From positions 434,001 to 498,000 of the forward strand of contig NZ_LAIJ01000010.1 of NCBI RefSeq assembly GCF_001449115.1: a stretch of 64,000 nucleotides of DNA, in the 5' to 3' direction. This document shows, piece after piece, positions 50,995 through 59,822 of the stretch (within the stretch, counting starts at the first letter, position 1; each line of letters begins with the position of its first letter). The position numbers were made by a program, and so were the translations under genes. Origin of the DNA: Occallatibacter gabretensis (GTDB taxonomy: Bacteria > Acidobacteriota > Terriglobia > Terriglobales > Acidobacteriaceae). The notes under the pieces are model-generated. The model made no database searches. It was given only the letters and a program-made list of their open reading frames with translations, and was not told the origin of the DNA.

Positions 50995-52356
50995 CTATGC
51001 TCCCAGCTCCGCCCGTATCGCATCCGCAATCGCATCCGCATTGCGCCGCATCGCCTCTTCACTCTCGGCCTCGATCATCACACGCGCCAGTGGTTCCGTG
51101 CCGGAGTAACGAATCACCACGCGCCCCGTATCGCGCAGCTCTTCTTCTGCCGCACGAATCTTCTCTGCAATAGAAGGAATAGATTCCAGCGGTTTCTTCT
51201 CACGCACCCTTACATTCACAATCACCTGCGGATACACCTTCAGGTCTGCAGTCAGCTCATCAATGTTCTTGCCGCTACGCACAATCAAGTCCAGTGCCAC
51301 CAGCGCCGTCAGCAGCCCATCACCTGTCGTTGCAAGGTGCGGAAACAGTACATGCCCCGATTGCTCGCCGCCCAGCGCAGCGTTTTCCTTCTGCATCATC
51401 TCTAGCACATAGCGGTCGCCCACCGGCGCGCGCAGCATCGTGATCCCTGACCGCTTCAGCGCCGCCTCCAGCCCCATGTTCGACATCGTCGTCGCCACCA
51501 CCACGTCATCCGTAAGCAGCCCGCGCTCCTTCATATCGCGGGCGGCAATCAGCAGAATCGCATCGCCATTGATCACTTTGCCCTGCGAATCCGCAAGCAT
51601 GCAGCGGTCCGCATCGCCATCAAAGGTCAGGCCTAAATCTGCGCCGCGCTCCTTCACCTGCTTCGCCACCCACTCAGGATGCATCGCGCCGCAGCCATCG
51701 TTGATGTTCCGCCCATCCGGCGAAATGTTCAGAAGCGTCACCTCGCCGCCCAGCGGACGAAACAGACTCGGCGCAATCGCGGCCGCAGCTCCATTCGCGC
51801 AATCCGCCACAATCTTCATCCCGTCCAGCTTCAGGTACAGCACTGCCTTCAGAAGAAAGTCAATGTAGTCCAGCTTGTATGCGGAGTTGCCTTTCACCGG
51901 CTGCAGCGTAGCGTGATCCGGCACAGCCACGGTGCCTACACGCTCAAAAATCTCCTTTTCAATCTGCAGCTCCACAGCATCCGGCAGCTTGAATCCATCG
52001 CTGCCAAAAAGCTTGATGCCGTTATCGCGCCATGGATTGTGCGAAGCGGAAATTACCACGCCCGCATCGAATCCATGCTTGCGCGTAAGAAACGCCACCG
52101 CAGGCGTAGGCACAGTTCCTGCGCTTTCCACCTCCGCGCCTGCCTCGCTCAGCCCCGCTGCAATCGTTGCCGCAATCCACGGGCCAGATTCGCGCGTATC
52201 GCGCCCAAGGATTACCCGTGGCCGATCCTTCTTCGCACTCATCGAGTGTCCCAGCGCAAGCCCCGTTGCATAAATCGTTCCCGGATCCAGCGGTGTCTCG
52301 CCCGCCACTGCGCGAATCCCATCTGTCCCAAATAACTTCCGTCCGCTTGTGCTCAT
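50995..52356 (-). CDS. glmM: phosphoglucosamine mutase
   Basis: Interconverts glucosamine-6-phosphate and glucosamine-1-phosphate for UDP-GlcNAc and peptidoglycan synthesis, 453 residues. Motifs are KLFGTDGIRAVAGE, the phosphoserine loop VVISASHNPWRDNGIKLFG (Ser about 102), the metal loop LTFDGDADRCMLAD, the sugar loop LGGEQSGHV and the phosphate site IRYSGTEPLARVM. The start overlaps the xseA stop by four bases (ATGA). It is the last gene of the minus-strand run from 57749. Confidence 0.97.
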   Translation of the reverse strand: MSTSGRKLFGTDGIRAVAGETPLDPGTIYATGLALGHSMSAKKDRPRVILGRDTRESGPWIAATIAAGLSEAGAEVESAGTVPTPAVAFLTRKHGFDAGVVISASHNPWRDNGIKLFGSDGFKLPDAVELQIEKEIFERVGTVAVPDHATLQPVKGNSAYKLDYIDFLLKAVLYLKLDGMKIVADCANGAAAAIAPSLFRPLGGEVTLLNISPDGRNINDGCGAMHPEWVAKQVKERGADLGLTFDGDADRCMLADSQGKVINGDAILLIAARDMKERGLLTDDVVVATTMSNMGLEAALKRSGITMLRAPVGDRYVLEMMQKENAALGGEQSGHVLFPHLATTGDGLLTALVALDLIVRSGKNIDELTADLKVYPQVIVNVRVREKKPLESIPSIAEKIRAAEEELRDTGRVVIRYSGTEPLARVMIEAESEEAMRRNADAIADAIRAELGA

Positions 52357-53768
52357 CTTCTCCGTCTCGATTTCTGTGGTGCTTGCGTTACGTCTTCTAC
52401 GCGACTCGTAAACTGTCCATCGCCCAGCCGCGTCTTCATCATCTCGCCCGTCTTCACCTGCACTGCGGATCGAATCAGCTTGCCCTCAGCATCCGTTACC
52501 AGCGCGTAGCCGCGTTCCAGCACAGCCAGAGGAGAAAGCGATCGCAGGCGTGCGGCCAATCCATCCAGCCGCCCTCGTCTCGCATCAATTGTTCGCTCCA
52601 GCATTCGTTCGAGCCTGGCCTGCCCCACGGCAAAGTTATGCCGCGCCAGCGCGATCTTCTGCCGCGGGTCATGCCTCAAAACTGCAGCTCTCAACGCAAC
52701 CACAAGCTGCGCCCGCTCACGCATCTGCGCATTCACAGTTTCGTCCATGCGCTCTGTCGCATCATCCAACCGCTGCTCCAGCCTGTGCAGCAGCATCGCC
52801 ATGCGAGTCTCAGTTCCGCTTACGCTCACATACGCCATGCGCTGCCGTGCCTGCATGAGTTGAAACTGCACGCCGCGTTCGAGCCGCCTCTCCAGTCGCT
52901 CTACATGCTCGCCCACTTTGTGCTGCGCTTCTGTAATCAGCTCTGCCGCCGCAGAAGGCGTAGGCGCGCGCAGGTCTGCCACAAAATCCGCAATCGTAAA
53001 ATCCGTCTCATGCCCCACTGCGGAAACCACAGGCACGCGCGAGCCGGCAATCGCCCGCGCAACGCGTTCGCTGTTAAAAGCCGCCATGTCCTCCAGCGAC
53101 CCTCCGCCGCGCGCCATCACAATCACATCCACCAAGCTGGAATCATTCAGATACGCGATCGCAGCTTCAATCTCTTCCGGCGCACTCTCGCCCTGCACCG
53201 TCACCGGATATAGCAGAATATTCAGCCCGCTATGCCGCCGCCCCACAATATTGAGAATGTCGCGGATCACCGCACCCGTCGGCGAAGTCACAATCCCCGC
53301 CGCGCGCGGAAAGGCCGGCAGAGGCCGCTTACGCCCCACGTCAAACAGCCCCTCTTTTTTCAGCTTTTCCTTCAGCTGCTCAAATGCCACCTGCAGCGAG
53401 CCCGCGCCAACCGGCTCCATCATCTCCGCCACAAGCTGCATCTGCCCGCGCTGGTCGTAGATGCTCACGCGTCCCCGCGCCAGCACGTGTAGTCCATCCT
53501 CAGCGCGAAAGCGCATCAACGTCGCCTGCCGCCGGAACATCACCACCGGCAGCTGCGCCTCCGCATCCTTCAGCGTGAAGTAAAGATGTCCTGAAGCCGC
53601 GGGCCGAAGGTTTGAAATCTCGCCCTCCACCCACACATCGGCAAACTCGCGCTCTACCAGCTCGCGCGCCCGTCCCACCAGCTCGCGCACCGGCCAGATA
53701 CGCCGCCCCGCTCCCGCATCTTCAAAGATCAGGGCAAGCTGTCCGGCCTCTGGCTCGCGCAGCGTCAT
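52353..53768 (-). CDS. xseA: exodeoxyribonuclease VII large subunit
   Basis: Catalytic subunit of the nuclease that trims single-stranded DNA to oligonucleotides, 471 residues. The N-terminal OB domain has VWVEGEISNLRPAASGHLYF and LKDAEAQLPVVMFR. The nuclease core has SPTGAVIRDILNIVGRR, VIMARGGGSLEDMAAFNSE and SAVGHETDFTIADFVADLRAPTPS, and a long coiled coil plus C-terminal segment complete it. The small subunit XseB is not next to it. It lies 28 bases after the Hpt gene and overlaps glmM. Confidence 0.96.
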   Translation of the reverse strand: MTLREPEAGQLALIFEDAGAGRRIWPVRELVGRARELVEREFADVWVEGEISNLRPAASGHLYFTLKDAEAQLPVVMFRRQATLMRFRAEDGLHVLARGRVSIYDQRGQMQLVAEMMEPVGAGSLQVAFEQLKEKLKKEGLFDVGRKRPLPAFPRAAGIVTSPTGAVIRDILNIVGRRHSGLNILLYPVTVQGESAPEEIEAAIAYLNDSSLVDVIVMARGGGSLEDMAAFNSERVARAIAGSRVPVVSAVGHETDFTIADFVADLRAPTPSAAAELITEAQHKVGEHVERLERRLERGVQFQLMQARQRMAYVSVSGTETRMAMLLHRLEQRLDDATERMDETVNAQMRERAQLVVALRAAVLRHDPRQKIALARHNFAVGQARLERMLERTIDARRGRLDGLAARLRSLSPLAVLERGYALVTDAEGKLIRSAVQVKTGEMMKTRLGDGQFTSRVEDVTQAPQKSRRRR

Positions 53769-53796
53769 GTTTTCGAGTGTAATTGTTGGCGCGTCT

Positions 53797-54135
53797 TTAT
53801 TTTCGTCCCGTGATCATCGCCCGCAGTTGTTCCGCAATCTTCACAAGCTGTTCCGCGTTCTCAGGATCTGTGCCGTTATCGCCGGAGTAGAGAATCTCCG
53901 CCTCGCGCGCCAGCACAGTGCCTTTGGTTAGCCCGAATGTTCCCAGCACGCCGGCCAGTTTATGCGCGGCGCTATTCGCCTCTGCTCGCTCATTGTCAGA
54001 AAGCTCCCGCACAGCCAGGCTCCGCGCCGCCTTCTGCAGAATCGCCACGCGTTCTTCCATCGTGGGCAGATACTGCTTCCACAGCCGGTCCAGCGCTTCG
54101 GTCATTCCGGGCTGTTCCACTCTTCCTGAACTCAT
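53797..54135 (-). CDS. Hpt-domain phosphotransfer protein
   Basis: 112 residues, a single four-helix Hpt domain. The phosphoacceptor histidine lies in NSAAHKLAGVLGTFGLTKG (about residue 57), with a glycine three positions before the following phenylalanine as usual. The helices around it (EERVAILQKAARSLA, GTVLAREAEILYS, AEQLVKIAEQLRAM) fit. It lies 37 bases downstream of the response-regulator gene and should relay phosphate with the kinase and receiver encoded upstream. Confidence 0.85.
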   Translation of the reverse strand: MSSGRVEQPGMTEALDRLWKQYLPTMEERVAILQKAARSLAVRELSDNERAEANSAAHKLAGVLGTFGLTKGTVLAREAEILYSGDNGTDPENAEQLVKIAEQLRAMITGRK

Positions 54136-54172
54136 CGGTACTCAACTCCAGCCCGAGAATAAGCCCTTGAGC

Positions 54173-54550
54173 TTAAGTATCCCAACCCAGCACCGCCGCA
54201 ATCGCCCCCGGCAGCGTAAGCGGATCAAACGGTTTCGTCAGCACACCCGCCACTCCCAGTGCCGCCAGCTGCTCGCGTTCGCTGCTCTGCGACTTTGCCG
54301 TCAGCAACACCACGGGAATCGCAGCCGTTCGCGGATTCTGCTGCAGTGCAGCAAAAGTCGCGCGCCCATCCATCCCCGGCATCATCACATCCAGCAGAAT
54401 CGCCTCTGGCTGCAGGCTTTCCGCCCGCTCCACGCCTTGCGCTCCTGAGTTGGCTGTCGCCACTTCCCAGCCCGCAACTGTCTCGAGGCTCAGCGCCGCT
54501 ACGGCGCGGATATCGTCCTCGTCGTCGATGATCAGTATGTTGTGGGGCAT
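54173..54550 (-). CDS. single-domain response regulator (CheY-like receiver)
   Basis: 125 residues, receiver domain only. The acidic pocket is in ILIIDDEDDIRAV, the phosphoacceptor aspartate in AILLDVMMPGMDGRATF (about residue 53), the Thr in VVLLTAKSQ, and the Lys in VLTKPFDP. No output domain. It starts 4 bases after the histidine-kinase stop, so it is its probable direct partner, with the Hpt protein next. Confidence 0.93.
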   Translation of the reverse strand: MPHNILIIDDEDDIRAVAALSLETVAGWEVATANSGAQGVERAESLQPEAILLDVMMPGMDGRATFAALQQNPRTAAIPVVLLTAKSQSSEREQLAALGVAGVLTKPFDPLTLPGAIAAVLGWDT

Positions 54551-54554
54551 CTGC

Positions 54555-57026
54555 TTAATTCTCTTCTATCTTTTCGATTGCGGCAACAGCTTCCGGTTCC
54601 ATTTTTCTTTCAACGCGCCGCCACGGCAGAAAAAACCGAAACGTCGTGCCCCGCATTGGGTTGCGTTCCGCCCAGATGCGTCCGCCATGCTGCGCCACAA
54701 TCGTCCGGCAAATCGCCAGTCCCAGTCCCGTGCCGCCCTTCTGCCGCGAATCCGATGCATCCACCTGACGGAAGCGATCAAAGATCGTCTCCAGCATCGC
54801 CTGTGGAACTCCCCGTCCCTCATCAATCACGGAGATCGTTACCCCCGCGTTTTCCACCCGCATCATCACGGAAACCGACGACTTCTCCGGTGAAAACTTG
54901 ATCGCGTTTGCAAGCAGGTTCGTCAGCACCTGCGTCAGCCGGTCCGCATCGCCGAAAATCTCTGCCTGCACCATGTCGTGAATCAGCTGTATTCCCGCGG
55001 CGTCCGCAACCGGCTGCACTCCCTCAATCGCCACCTGCACCACATCCGCCAGTTGCACAGGCATGTGTTCTATCGCATCGCTGCTGTGCTGAATCTTCTC
55101 CAGGTCCAGCATGTCGTTAATCAGCCGTATCACTCGTTCAGAGTTGTTCAGCGCAATGCGCAGCAGGTTGTTTCCCTTTTCATTGATCTCGCCCAGCATG
55201 CCCGAGGAAAGCAGGCCCAGCGCTCCGCGAATCGAAGTCAGCGGCGTCCTCAGCTCATGTCCCGCCGTGGCCAGAAACTCGTCCTTCATGCGATCCAGCG
55301 CATACCGCTGGCTGATGTCGCGAAAGCTCAGCACCGATCCCGAAAACTGCCCACGTTCAAAGATCGGCGTAAAGCCGTACTCGCCCGGAAACTCCTTGCC
55401 GTCTGAACGCGCCATCGTCGTTTCGCCCGCATGCGGCGCCGTTCCCGCCGTAATTTCGCGCAGCGGGCACTCCGCCCCGCATCGTCCCGCCGGGTGCAGC
55501 AGCTCATGAATCGCTTTCCCCGTAATGCTGCTCGCAGACGCGCCCAGAAGCCGAGCCGCGGCAGGATTCGCAAAGGTCACGCGCCCGCCTCGGTCCAGCC
55601 CGCAGATTCCGTCCGCCACCGCATTCAGCAGTACCTCCTGCTGCTGCGTCAGGTCGTCCGCGCGCCCCTGTTCGCGCTTGCGCGCCAGCATCTGGCCCAG
55701 CGACGCCGCCACGGCCTCCGCTGAAGCCAGAGCCTCTTCATCCTCACGCAGCTGCCGCCGGCAATAAAACTCCAGAACAGCCAGCACGCTGTTGCCCACG
55801 CGCACCGGAATCGCCCATCCCGACGCCATTCCATGCCGAATCGCAGCAGCAACACGAGGATCTGCCGCTGCTTCCGTCAGGTCGCGAATCCACACCGTGC
55901 GGCCCTTGGCCAGCGCCTTACCGGCAAGCTCGCTGGTCGCCACCGTCTGCAGGCCCACGCTCTGTCGAATCATGCTCTCCGCAGCTAACTCCGGCGCTCC
56001 CCATGCTGTCGAGAACACCAGCCGGTCCCATGCCGCATCGACCTCCCACAGCACGCCTAGATCCCACTCCTGCGTTACGCACAGCACCTCCAGCACGCGC
56101 TCCGCCGCGGTAGCCAGTCCAGCATTCTCCGCCATGATCTGGCTCACGGCCAGCTGCAGCGCCAGCCGGTGCTCGCGGTTTTTCTGCTGGGTCACATCGC
56201 GCAACAGGCAGCGCACCGCCAGCGGATTTCCCGCCTTCTGTCGCCGGCTCAGGCTCAGCTCCAGCTCCAGCATCCGCCCATCCTTGGTCGGATTCCGCAC
56301 CAGCATCCGGTCCGACGCATGTCCGTCAAGCGCTTCGCGAAACAGCTCCTTCACATACGCTCTGCATTCCTCATGGAAGACATCCGCAAAGAAGCTGTCC
56401 GCCATCAGCTCCTCCGCATCCCTGCCAAAGCTCCGCTTCCACGCCGGATTCGCATACAGAAACTGCCCTCCAGGGCTCAGCGTAGCAATCATCTCGCTTG
56501 AGTTTTCAAACAGGTCGCGATAGCGTTCCTGCGACTCCCGCGTCGCCTGCTGCTGCTCCAGAGTTGCCGATTGGTCGAGTCCCACCATCACCAGGCCACG
56601 CATCGTCCCCTCCGCGTCACGCAGTGCTGAAACCTGTACCATCACCGGAAATGTCGAGCCATCTTTGCGCCGGCAGCGGGTCTCAATCGTTGGAACCAGG
56701 CTGGGCGCAACCTCGCCGATCGTACCCACCACCGCCGTCCGCCGTTCTCGGGGTCCGGCATTCGGGTCAATCGAGCTGCCGCGCAGTCGCAGCAACTCTG
56801 CCGCAACGCGTCGTCCTTCTCCGGGCGCAAGTATCTCGACTGTTTGTTGTCCCACCAGCTCGGATGCGTAATAGCCCAGCAGCCGCTCTGCCGCAGGATT
56901 CACGTGCAGAACCGTTCCATCCGTGCCGATCACAAGTATCATAGATCCGGCAGAATCGACAATCTCGCGGAACTCAGGCTCCACGCTCTTGCGAGACGTT
57001 CTTTCCTCTTTTTTCCAGAACGCCAT
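54555..57026 (-). CDS. soluble multi-PAS/GAF sensor histidine kinase
   Basis: 823 residues with no membrane helix, so a cytosolic sensor. The order is: PAS (about 18-130, SMILVIGTDGTVLHVNPAAERLLGYY region), PAS (about 166-275, MIATLSPGGQFLYANPAWKRSFG), GAF (about 290-450, LGVLWEVDAAWDRLVFSTAWG), PAS (about 465-580, DGICGLDRGGRVTFANPAAARLLGA). Then come HisKA with the phosphohistidine in FLATAGHELRTPLTSIRGAL (about 592) and HATPase with NLLANAIKFSPE, VIDEGRGVP and GGTGLGLAICRTIV. The third PAS has a CGAEC pair. It is 12 bases after the tail-anchored protein gene and 4 before the receiver gene. Confidence 0.93.
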   Translation of the reverse strand: MAFWKKEERTSRKSVEPEFREIVDSAGSMILVIGTDGTVLHVNPAAERLLGYYASELVGQQTVEILAPGEGRRVAAELLRLRGSSIDPNAGPRERRTAVVGTIGEVAPSLVPTIETRCRRKDGSTFPVMVQVSALRDAEGTMRGLVMVGLDQSATLEQQQATRESQERYRDLFENSSEMIATLSPGGQFLYANPAWKRSFGRDAEELMADSFFADVFHEECRAYVKELFREALDGHASDRMLVRNPTKDGRMLELELSLSRRQKAGNPLAVRCLLRDVTQQKNREHRLALQLAVSQIMAENAGLATAAERVLEVLCVTQEWDLGVLWEVDAAWDRLVFSTAWGAPELAAESMIRQSVGLQTVATSELAGKALAKGRTVWIRDLTEAAADPRVAAAIRHGMASGWAIPVRVGNSVLAVLEFYCRRQLREDEEALASAEAVAASLGQMLARKREQGRADDLTQQQEVLLNAVADGICGLDRGGRVTFANPAAARLLGASASSITGKAIHELLHPAGRCGAECPLREITAGTAPHAGETTMARSDGKEFPGEYGFTPIFERGQFSGSVLSFRDISQRYALDRMKDEFLATAGHELRTPLTSIRGALGLLSSGMLGEINEKGNNLLRIALNNSERVIRLINDMLDLEKIQHSSDAIEHMPVQLADVVQVAIEGVQPVADAAGIQLIHDMVQAEIFGDADRLTQVLTNLLANAIKFSPEKSSVSVMMRVENAGVTISVIDEGRGVPQAMLETIFDRFRQVDASDSRQKGGTGLGLAICRTIVAQHGGRIWAERNPMRGTTFRFFLPWRRVERKMEPEAVAAIEKIEEN

Positions 57027-57038
57027 TGCCGCCCGAGC

Positions 57039-57749
57039 CTAAGGAAGTACTTGCTTGATGTGCATGAATAAGAGGAAATTCAGAAGCACGGAAAGAACCA
57101 GCAGCCCAATCAGCATCGCTGCAAACAGGTTCACCTTGCTGCCCATCGCACGAAGGTCTTCCATCAGCTCCTGCTGCTCCATCGTGTTGCGGTCCGTCGC
57201 TTCTTTCACCATCTCCAGCTGATCTTCCACACGCTTCAGCGTCATGTGGTGTTCCGCCACCTTGCTGCGCACGTCGTGTTGCAGCAGCTGCATCTCCGTC
57301 AGCTGGTTTTCAATCGGCGTCAGGTCCACCTTCGCCGGGCCCTGCGGACGCGTCGTCAGCAGGTTGCTCACTGCCGCCAGCAGATTTCCTTCGAGCAACG
57401 GCAGCAGATTCTTCACCACCGGCAGCGCCTGTCTCAGCAAAGACAGCGCCTTATGCCCGCCCGACGGATGATCTGCCTGCTCCGTCTCATCCGCGGCTCC
57501 TAGAGGCCGTCCCAGCCCTACCGCGCGGCCCAGACCGTTGCCCTTGCCGCCCGTCGCGCCCGGCAGCGGAGCCCCACTCAGGCTTCGGCCCACCGGCGCT
57601 CCAGCCACGTCTCTGGTAGCCTGCTCACGCCCGTCAAGCTCCTGCCCCATCGCATCCACGCTGCTCAGCTCCCCGCCCATCTCGCGCATCGGGTCTCCGT
57701 TCAGAGTCGTGTTCGTTTTGATGAAATGTCCGGTGCGGCTCCTGCTCAT
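57039..57749 (-). CDS. tail-anchored coiled-coil membrane protein
   Basis: 236 residues. The first half is low-complexity and Gly/Ala-rich (LPGATGGKGNGLGRAVGLG), then a hydrophobic patch (LRQALPVVKNLLPLLEGNLLAAVSNLL). A coiled coil of about 70 residues follows (LTPIENQLTEMQLLQHDVRS, HHMTLKRVEDQLEMVKEATD) and one C-terminal membrane helix (FAAMLIGLLVLSVLLNFLLFMHI). With no signal peptide, most of it should lie in the cytosol. ATG 57749 has GAGG 7 bases upstream. It is the first gene of the unit with the kinase, receiver and Hpt genes, so it may be their membrane scaffold or input. No family recognised. Confidence 0.78.
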   Translation of the reverse strand: MSRSRTGHFIKTNTTLNGDPMREMGGELSSVDAMGQELDGREQATRDVAGAPVGRSLSGAPLPGATGGKGNGLGRAVGLGRPLGAADETEQADHPSGGHKALSLLRQALPVVKNLLPLLEGNLLAAVSNLLTTRPQGPAKVDLTPIENQLTEMQLLQHDVRSKVAEHHMTLKRVEDQLEMVKEATDRNTMEQQELMEDLRAMGSKVNLFAAMLIGLLVLSVLLNFLLFMHIKQVLP

Positions 57750-57960
57750 ACGCTGGCCTCTTCGCGTGCAATGCGTCCGTTTCCATCCACTATACCGGCA
57801 TACGACATGCGACGCATCCTCCCGGCGGATTCGGTAGTGCCTCAACTGGAATTGCCTAGTAACAGGACACGATTTTAGTCGTGCCGAAAATGGCGGAAAA
57901 ACGGTGGACTATAGCCCTTGAAGGAATGCTTTCATCAGCAGGACGCTGCTCCGGGGCAAT

Positions 57961-58665
57961 TCAGGCGCGCTCAGCAAACTCCTTTGCCCGCTCAAAGACC
58001 TTCAGAAACATCACCCGTGTCAGCTTTCCCGTATTCGTATTCTGCAGCGAAGGATGGTAGCTCGCAAGCACATGCAGCCCATTCGGCAGCGTCATCTCCG
58101 CTCCATGCCCAAAAACATATCCACTACGCGAGCCCACAATGCCCGTCCGATGCGCCCAGCCCAGCAGCCCGTCAAAGGCAATCTTGCCCAGGCAAACCAC
58201 CACCCGTAGCCGCTTCAGCAGCCGCATCTCCTCATCCAGCCACGGCTGGCAGTTCCTCAGCTCCTCCGGAGTCGGCTTGTTGCCCGGCGGCGCGCACCGC
58301 CCCACTGAACTGATCCACAGATCCGTCAGCTTCATTCCATCCTCGCGGCTCACCGCCTCCGGCTGCGAAGCAAACCCCGCCTCATACAGCACCGGATAAA
58401 GAAAATTCCCTGACCCGTCTCCCGTGAACGGCCTTCCCGTGCGATTGGACCCATGCGCTCCCGGCGCAAGCCCCAGCGCCAGCACCCGCGCCCGCGCATC
58501 GCCAAACCCCGGCACCGGCTTACCCCAATACTCCCAGTCCATATACGCCCGACGCTTCGTCGCCGCCACATCCAGGCAATACTCCCGCAGCCGCACGCAA
58601 CGATTGCAAGCAACAATCTGTTCATTCAGCACCGCAAGCGAAGGCAGGGAAGTAATCGAACCCAT
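57961..58665 (-). CDS. family-5 uracil-DNA glycosylase (UDGb type)
   Basis: Removes uracil, and in this family also hypoxanthine, from DNA; 234 residues. Motif 1 is LGLAPGAHGSNRTGRPFTGDGSG, and motif 2 LASYHPSLQNTNTGKLT carries the histidine. An iron-sulfur cluster is expected from CNRCVRLREYC, with further cysteines in VGRCAPPGN and LRNCQPW. These features fit family 5 rather than family 4. Start ATG at 58665 (MGSITSLPSLAVL). It stands 211 bases upstream of the phosphorelay operon, on the same strand. Confidence 0.93.
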   Translation of the reverse strand: MGSITSLPSLAVLNEQIVACNRCVRLREYCLDVAATKRRAYMDWEYWGKPVPGFGDARARVLALGLAPGAHGSNRTGRPFTGDGSGNFLYPVLYEAGFASQPEAVSREDGMKLTDLWISSVGRCAPPGNKPTPEELRNCQPWLDEEMRLLKRLRVVVCLGKIAFDGLLGWAHRTGIVGSRSGYVFGHGAEMTLPNGLHVLASYHPSLQNTNTGKLTRVMFLKVFERAKEFAERA

Positions 58666-58753
58666 ACCTCAATTCTAGGCTGGCGTAAGCATCCTTCGTA
58701 CTTTCACGATCGACTGTCATCCATAGCGTCGCCTTTCGTTCACCCACCAGTGC

Positions 58754-58810
58754 GTGTCATCCTGAGCGAAGTTTGGCGCATGCGCGCCAAACGAGTCGAA
58801 GGACCTGCGG
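58754..58810 (+). repeat. interspersed stem-loop repeat, family A short form (copy A4)
   Basis: GTGTCATCCTGAGCGAA, then a perfect 9-base stem GTTTGGCGC (58771-58779) / GCGCCAAAC (58784-58792) with loop ATGC, then GAGTCGAAGGACCTGCGG. Same layout as A3 with different arms. Confidence 0.85.
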
Positions 58811-58851
58811 TTGCTTTTGTTTTTGTTTTTCGCTCGTTCAGCAAGGAAATT

Positions 58852-58890
58852 GGATGCCCAGGTCCAGCATTTTGAGACCTGGGATACCAC
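58852..58890 (+). repeat. interspersed stem-loop repeat, family B (copy B5)
   Basis: GGATGCCCA ... GGGATACCAC, with 8-base arms CCCAGGTC (58857-58864) and GACCTGGG (58876-58883). The ends are slightly diverged from the consensus. It follows A4 after a T-rich spacer. Confidence 0.75.
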
Positions 58891-59009
58891 AAAAGCCTCC
58901 GCAATCCATTCATATGACCAACAACTCAAACACAGAGTGACGTACTCTTGTGCGTCTTCACCCACCGCGAGAAAATGTCTTCGTCCCTTCATCCACGGAG
59001 AAACACTCC

Positions 59010-59597
59010 ATGAAATTTGCAAAACTCCTCCTCCTCGCCGGCGACTTCGTTGAAGACTACGAAATCATGGTGCCCTTCCAGGCGTTGCAAATGGTAGGCC
59101 ACACCGTCCACGCCGTCTGCCCCGGCAAAAAGGCCGGCGACCAGGTCCGCACCGCCATCCACGACTTCGAAGGCGACCAGACCTATTCCGAAAAACGCGG
59201 CCACAACTTCACCCTCAACGCCACATTCGACGAGATCGACCCCGCCGCCTACCTCGGCCTCATCGTTCCCGGCGGCCGCGCTCCCGAATACCTCCGCCTC
59301 AATGAGAAAGTTCTCGACATCGTCCGCCACTTCGACCGAGCCGGAAAGCCCATCGCCGCTCTCTGCCATGGCCCGCAGCTTCTCGCCGCCGCTGGCATCC
59401 TGAAAGGCCGCAAGCTCAACGCCTACCCAGCCTGCGCACCCGAGGTCGAGCTAGCCGGAGGAACCTTCGTCAAGTTAGATTTCTCCGATGCCGTTGTCGA
59501 CGGCAACCTCGTCACAGGCCCCGCTTGGACCGCGCACCCCGCATGGCTCGCAAAATTCCTTGGAGTCCTCGAAGCACACTTGGCCGATACTAAGTAG
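59010..59597 (+). CDS. DJ-1/PfpI-family protein
   Basis: 195 residues of the class-I glutamine-amidotransferase-like fold. [22 protein letters not shown] carries the conserved glutamate, [20 protein letters not shown] follows, and the nucleophile elbow reads [15 protein letters not shown] (Cys about 119, His next). [16 protein letters not shown] and [13 protein letters not shown] complete it. It resembles YhbO/PfpI proteins linked to stress and glyoxal or deglycase activity; the reaction is debated for the whole family. ATG 59010 has GGAG 9 bases upstream. Confidence 0.88.
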   Translation: MKFAKLLLLAGDFVEDYEIMVPFQALQMVGHTVHAVCPGKKAGDQVRTAIHDFEGDQTYSEKRGHNFTLNATFDEIDPAAYLGLIVPGGRAPEYLRLNEKVLDIVRHFDRAGKPIAALCHGPQLLAAAGILKGRKLNAYPACAPEVELAGGTFVKLDFSDAVVDGNLVTGPAWTAHPAWLAKFLGVLEAHLADTK

Positions 59598-59663
59598 CCT
59601 GAACGGCACCCCAAAGTGATGTCATCCTTCGCGAAGCCGCTCGCTGCTTTACTCAACGACGCG

Positions 59664-59733
59664 GTGTCATCCTGAGCGAACGGGGCCCCAGACCTTTTCT
59701 TCAGTCTGGGGGTGGTGAGTCGAAGGACCTGCT
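59664..59733 (+). repeat. interspersed stem-loop repeat, family A (copy A5)
   Basis: GTGTCATCCTGAGCGAACGG, arms CCCCAGAC (59686-59693) / GTCTGGGG (59704-59711), then GTGGTGAGTCGAAGGACCTGC. The arms differ from A1 and A6 at three positions on each side, all compensated. Confidence 0.85.
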
Positions 59734-59769
59734 TTTGTTTTTTGCATTTGCGGACACACCAACCACAAC

Positions 59770-59819
59770 GGGTGCCCCATTCGTGGTGCAGTTTTATCGC
59801 GCCACGGGTGGGAAAGCAA
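59770..59819 (+). repeat. interspersed stem-loop repeat, family B (copy B6)
   Basis: GGGTGCCCC, arms CCCATTCGTGG / CCACGGGTGGG (two G-U pairs) around a TTTTAT-containing loop, then GGGAAAGCAA as a diverged right end. It lies 37 bases after A5, between the convergent DJ-1 and XdhC-like genes. Confidence 0.65.
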
Positions 59820-59822
59820 GAA

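Larger units (their letters stand above)
58666..59009. other. 344-bp divergent intergenic region with repeat copies A4 and B5
   Basis: Separates the uracil-DNA glycosylase gene (minus) from the DJ-1/PfpI gene (plus), so it must hold two promoters. It contains A4 (58754-58810), a T-rich spacer of about 40 bases and B5 (58852-58890). No open reading frame in it looks real. Confidence 0.6.
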
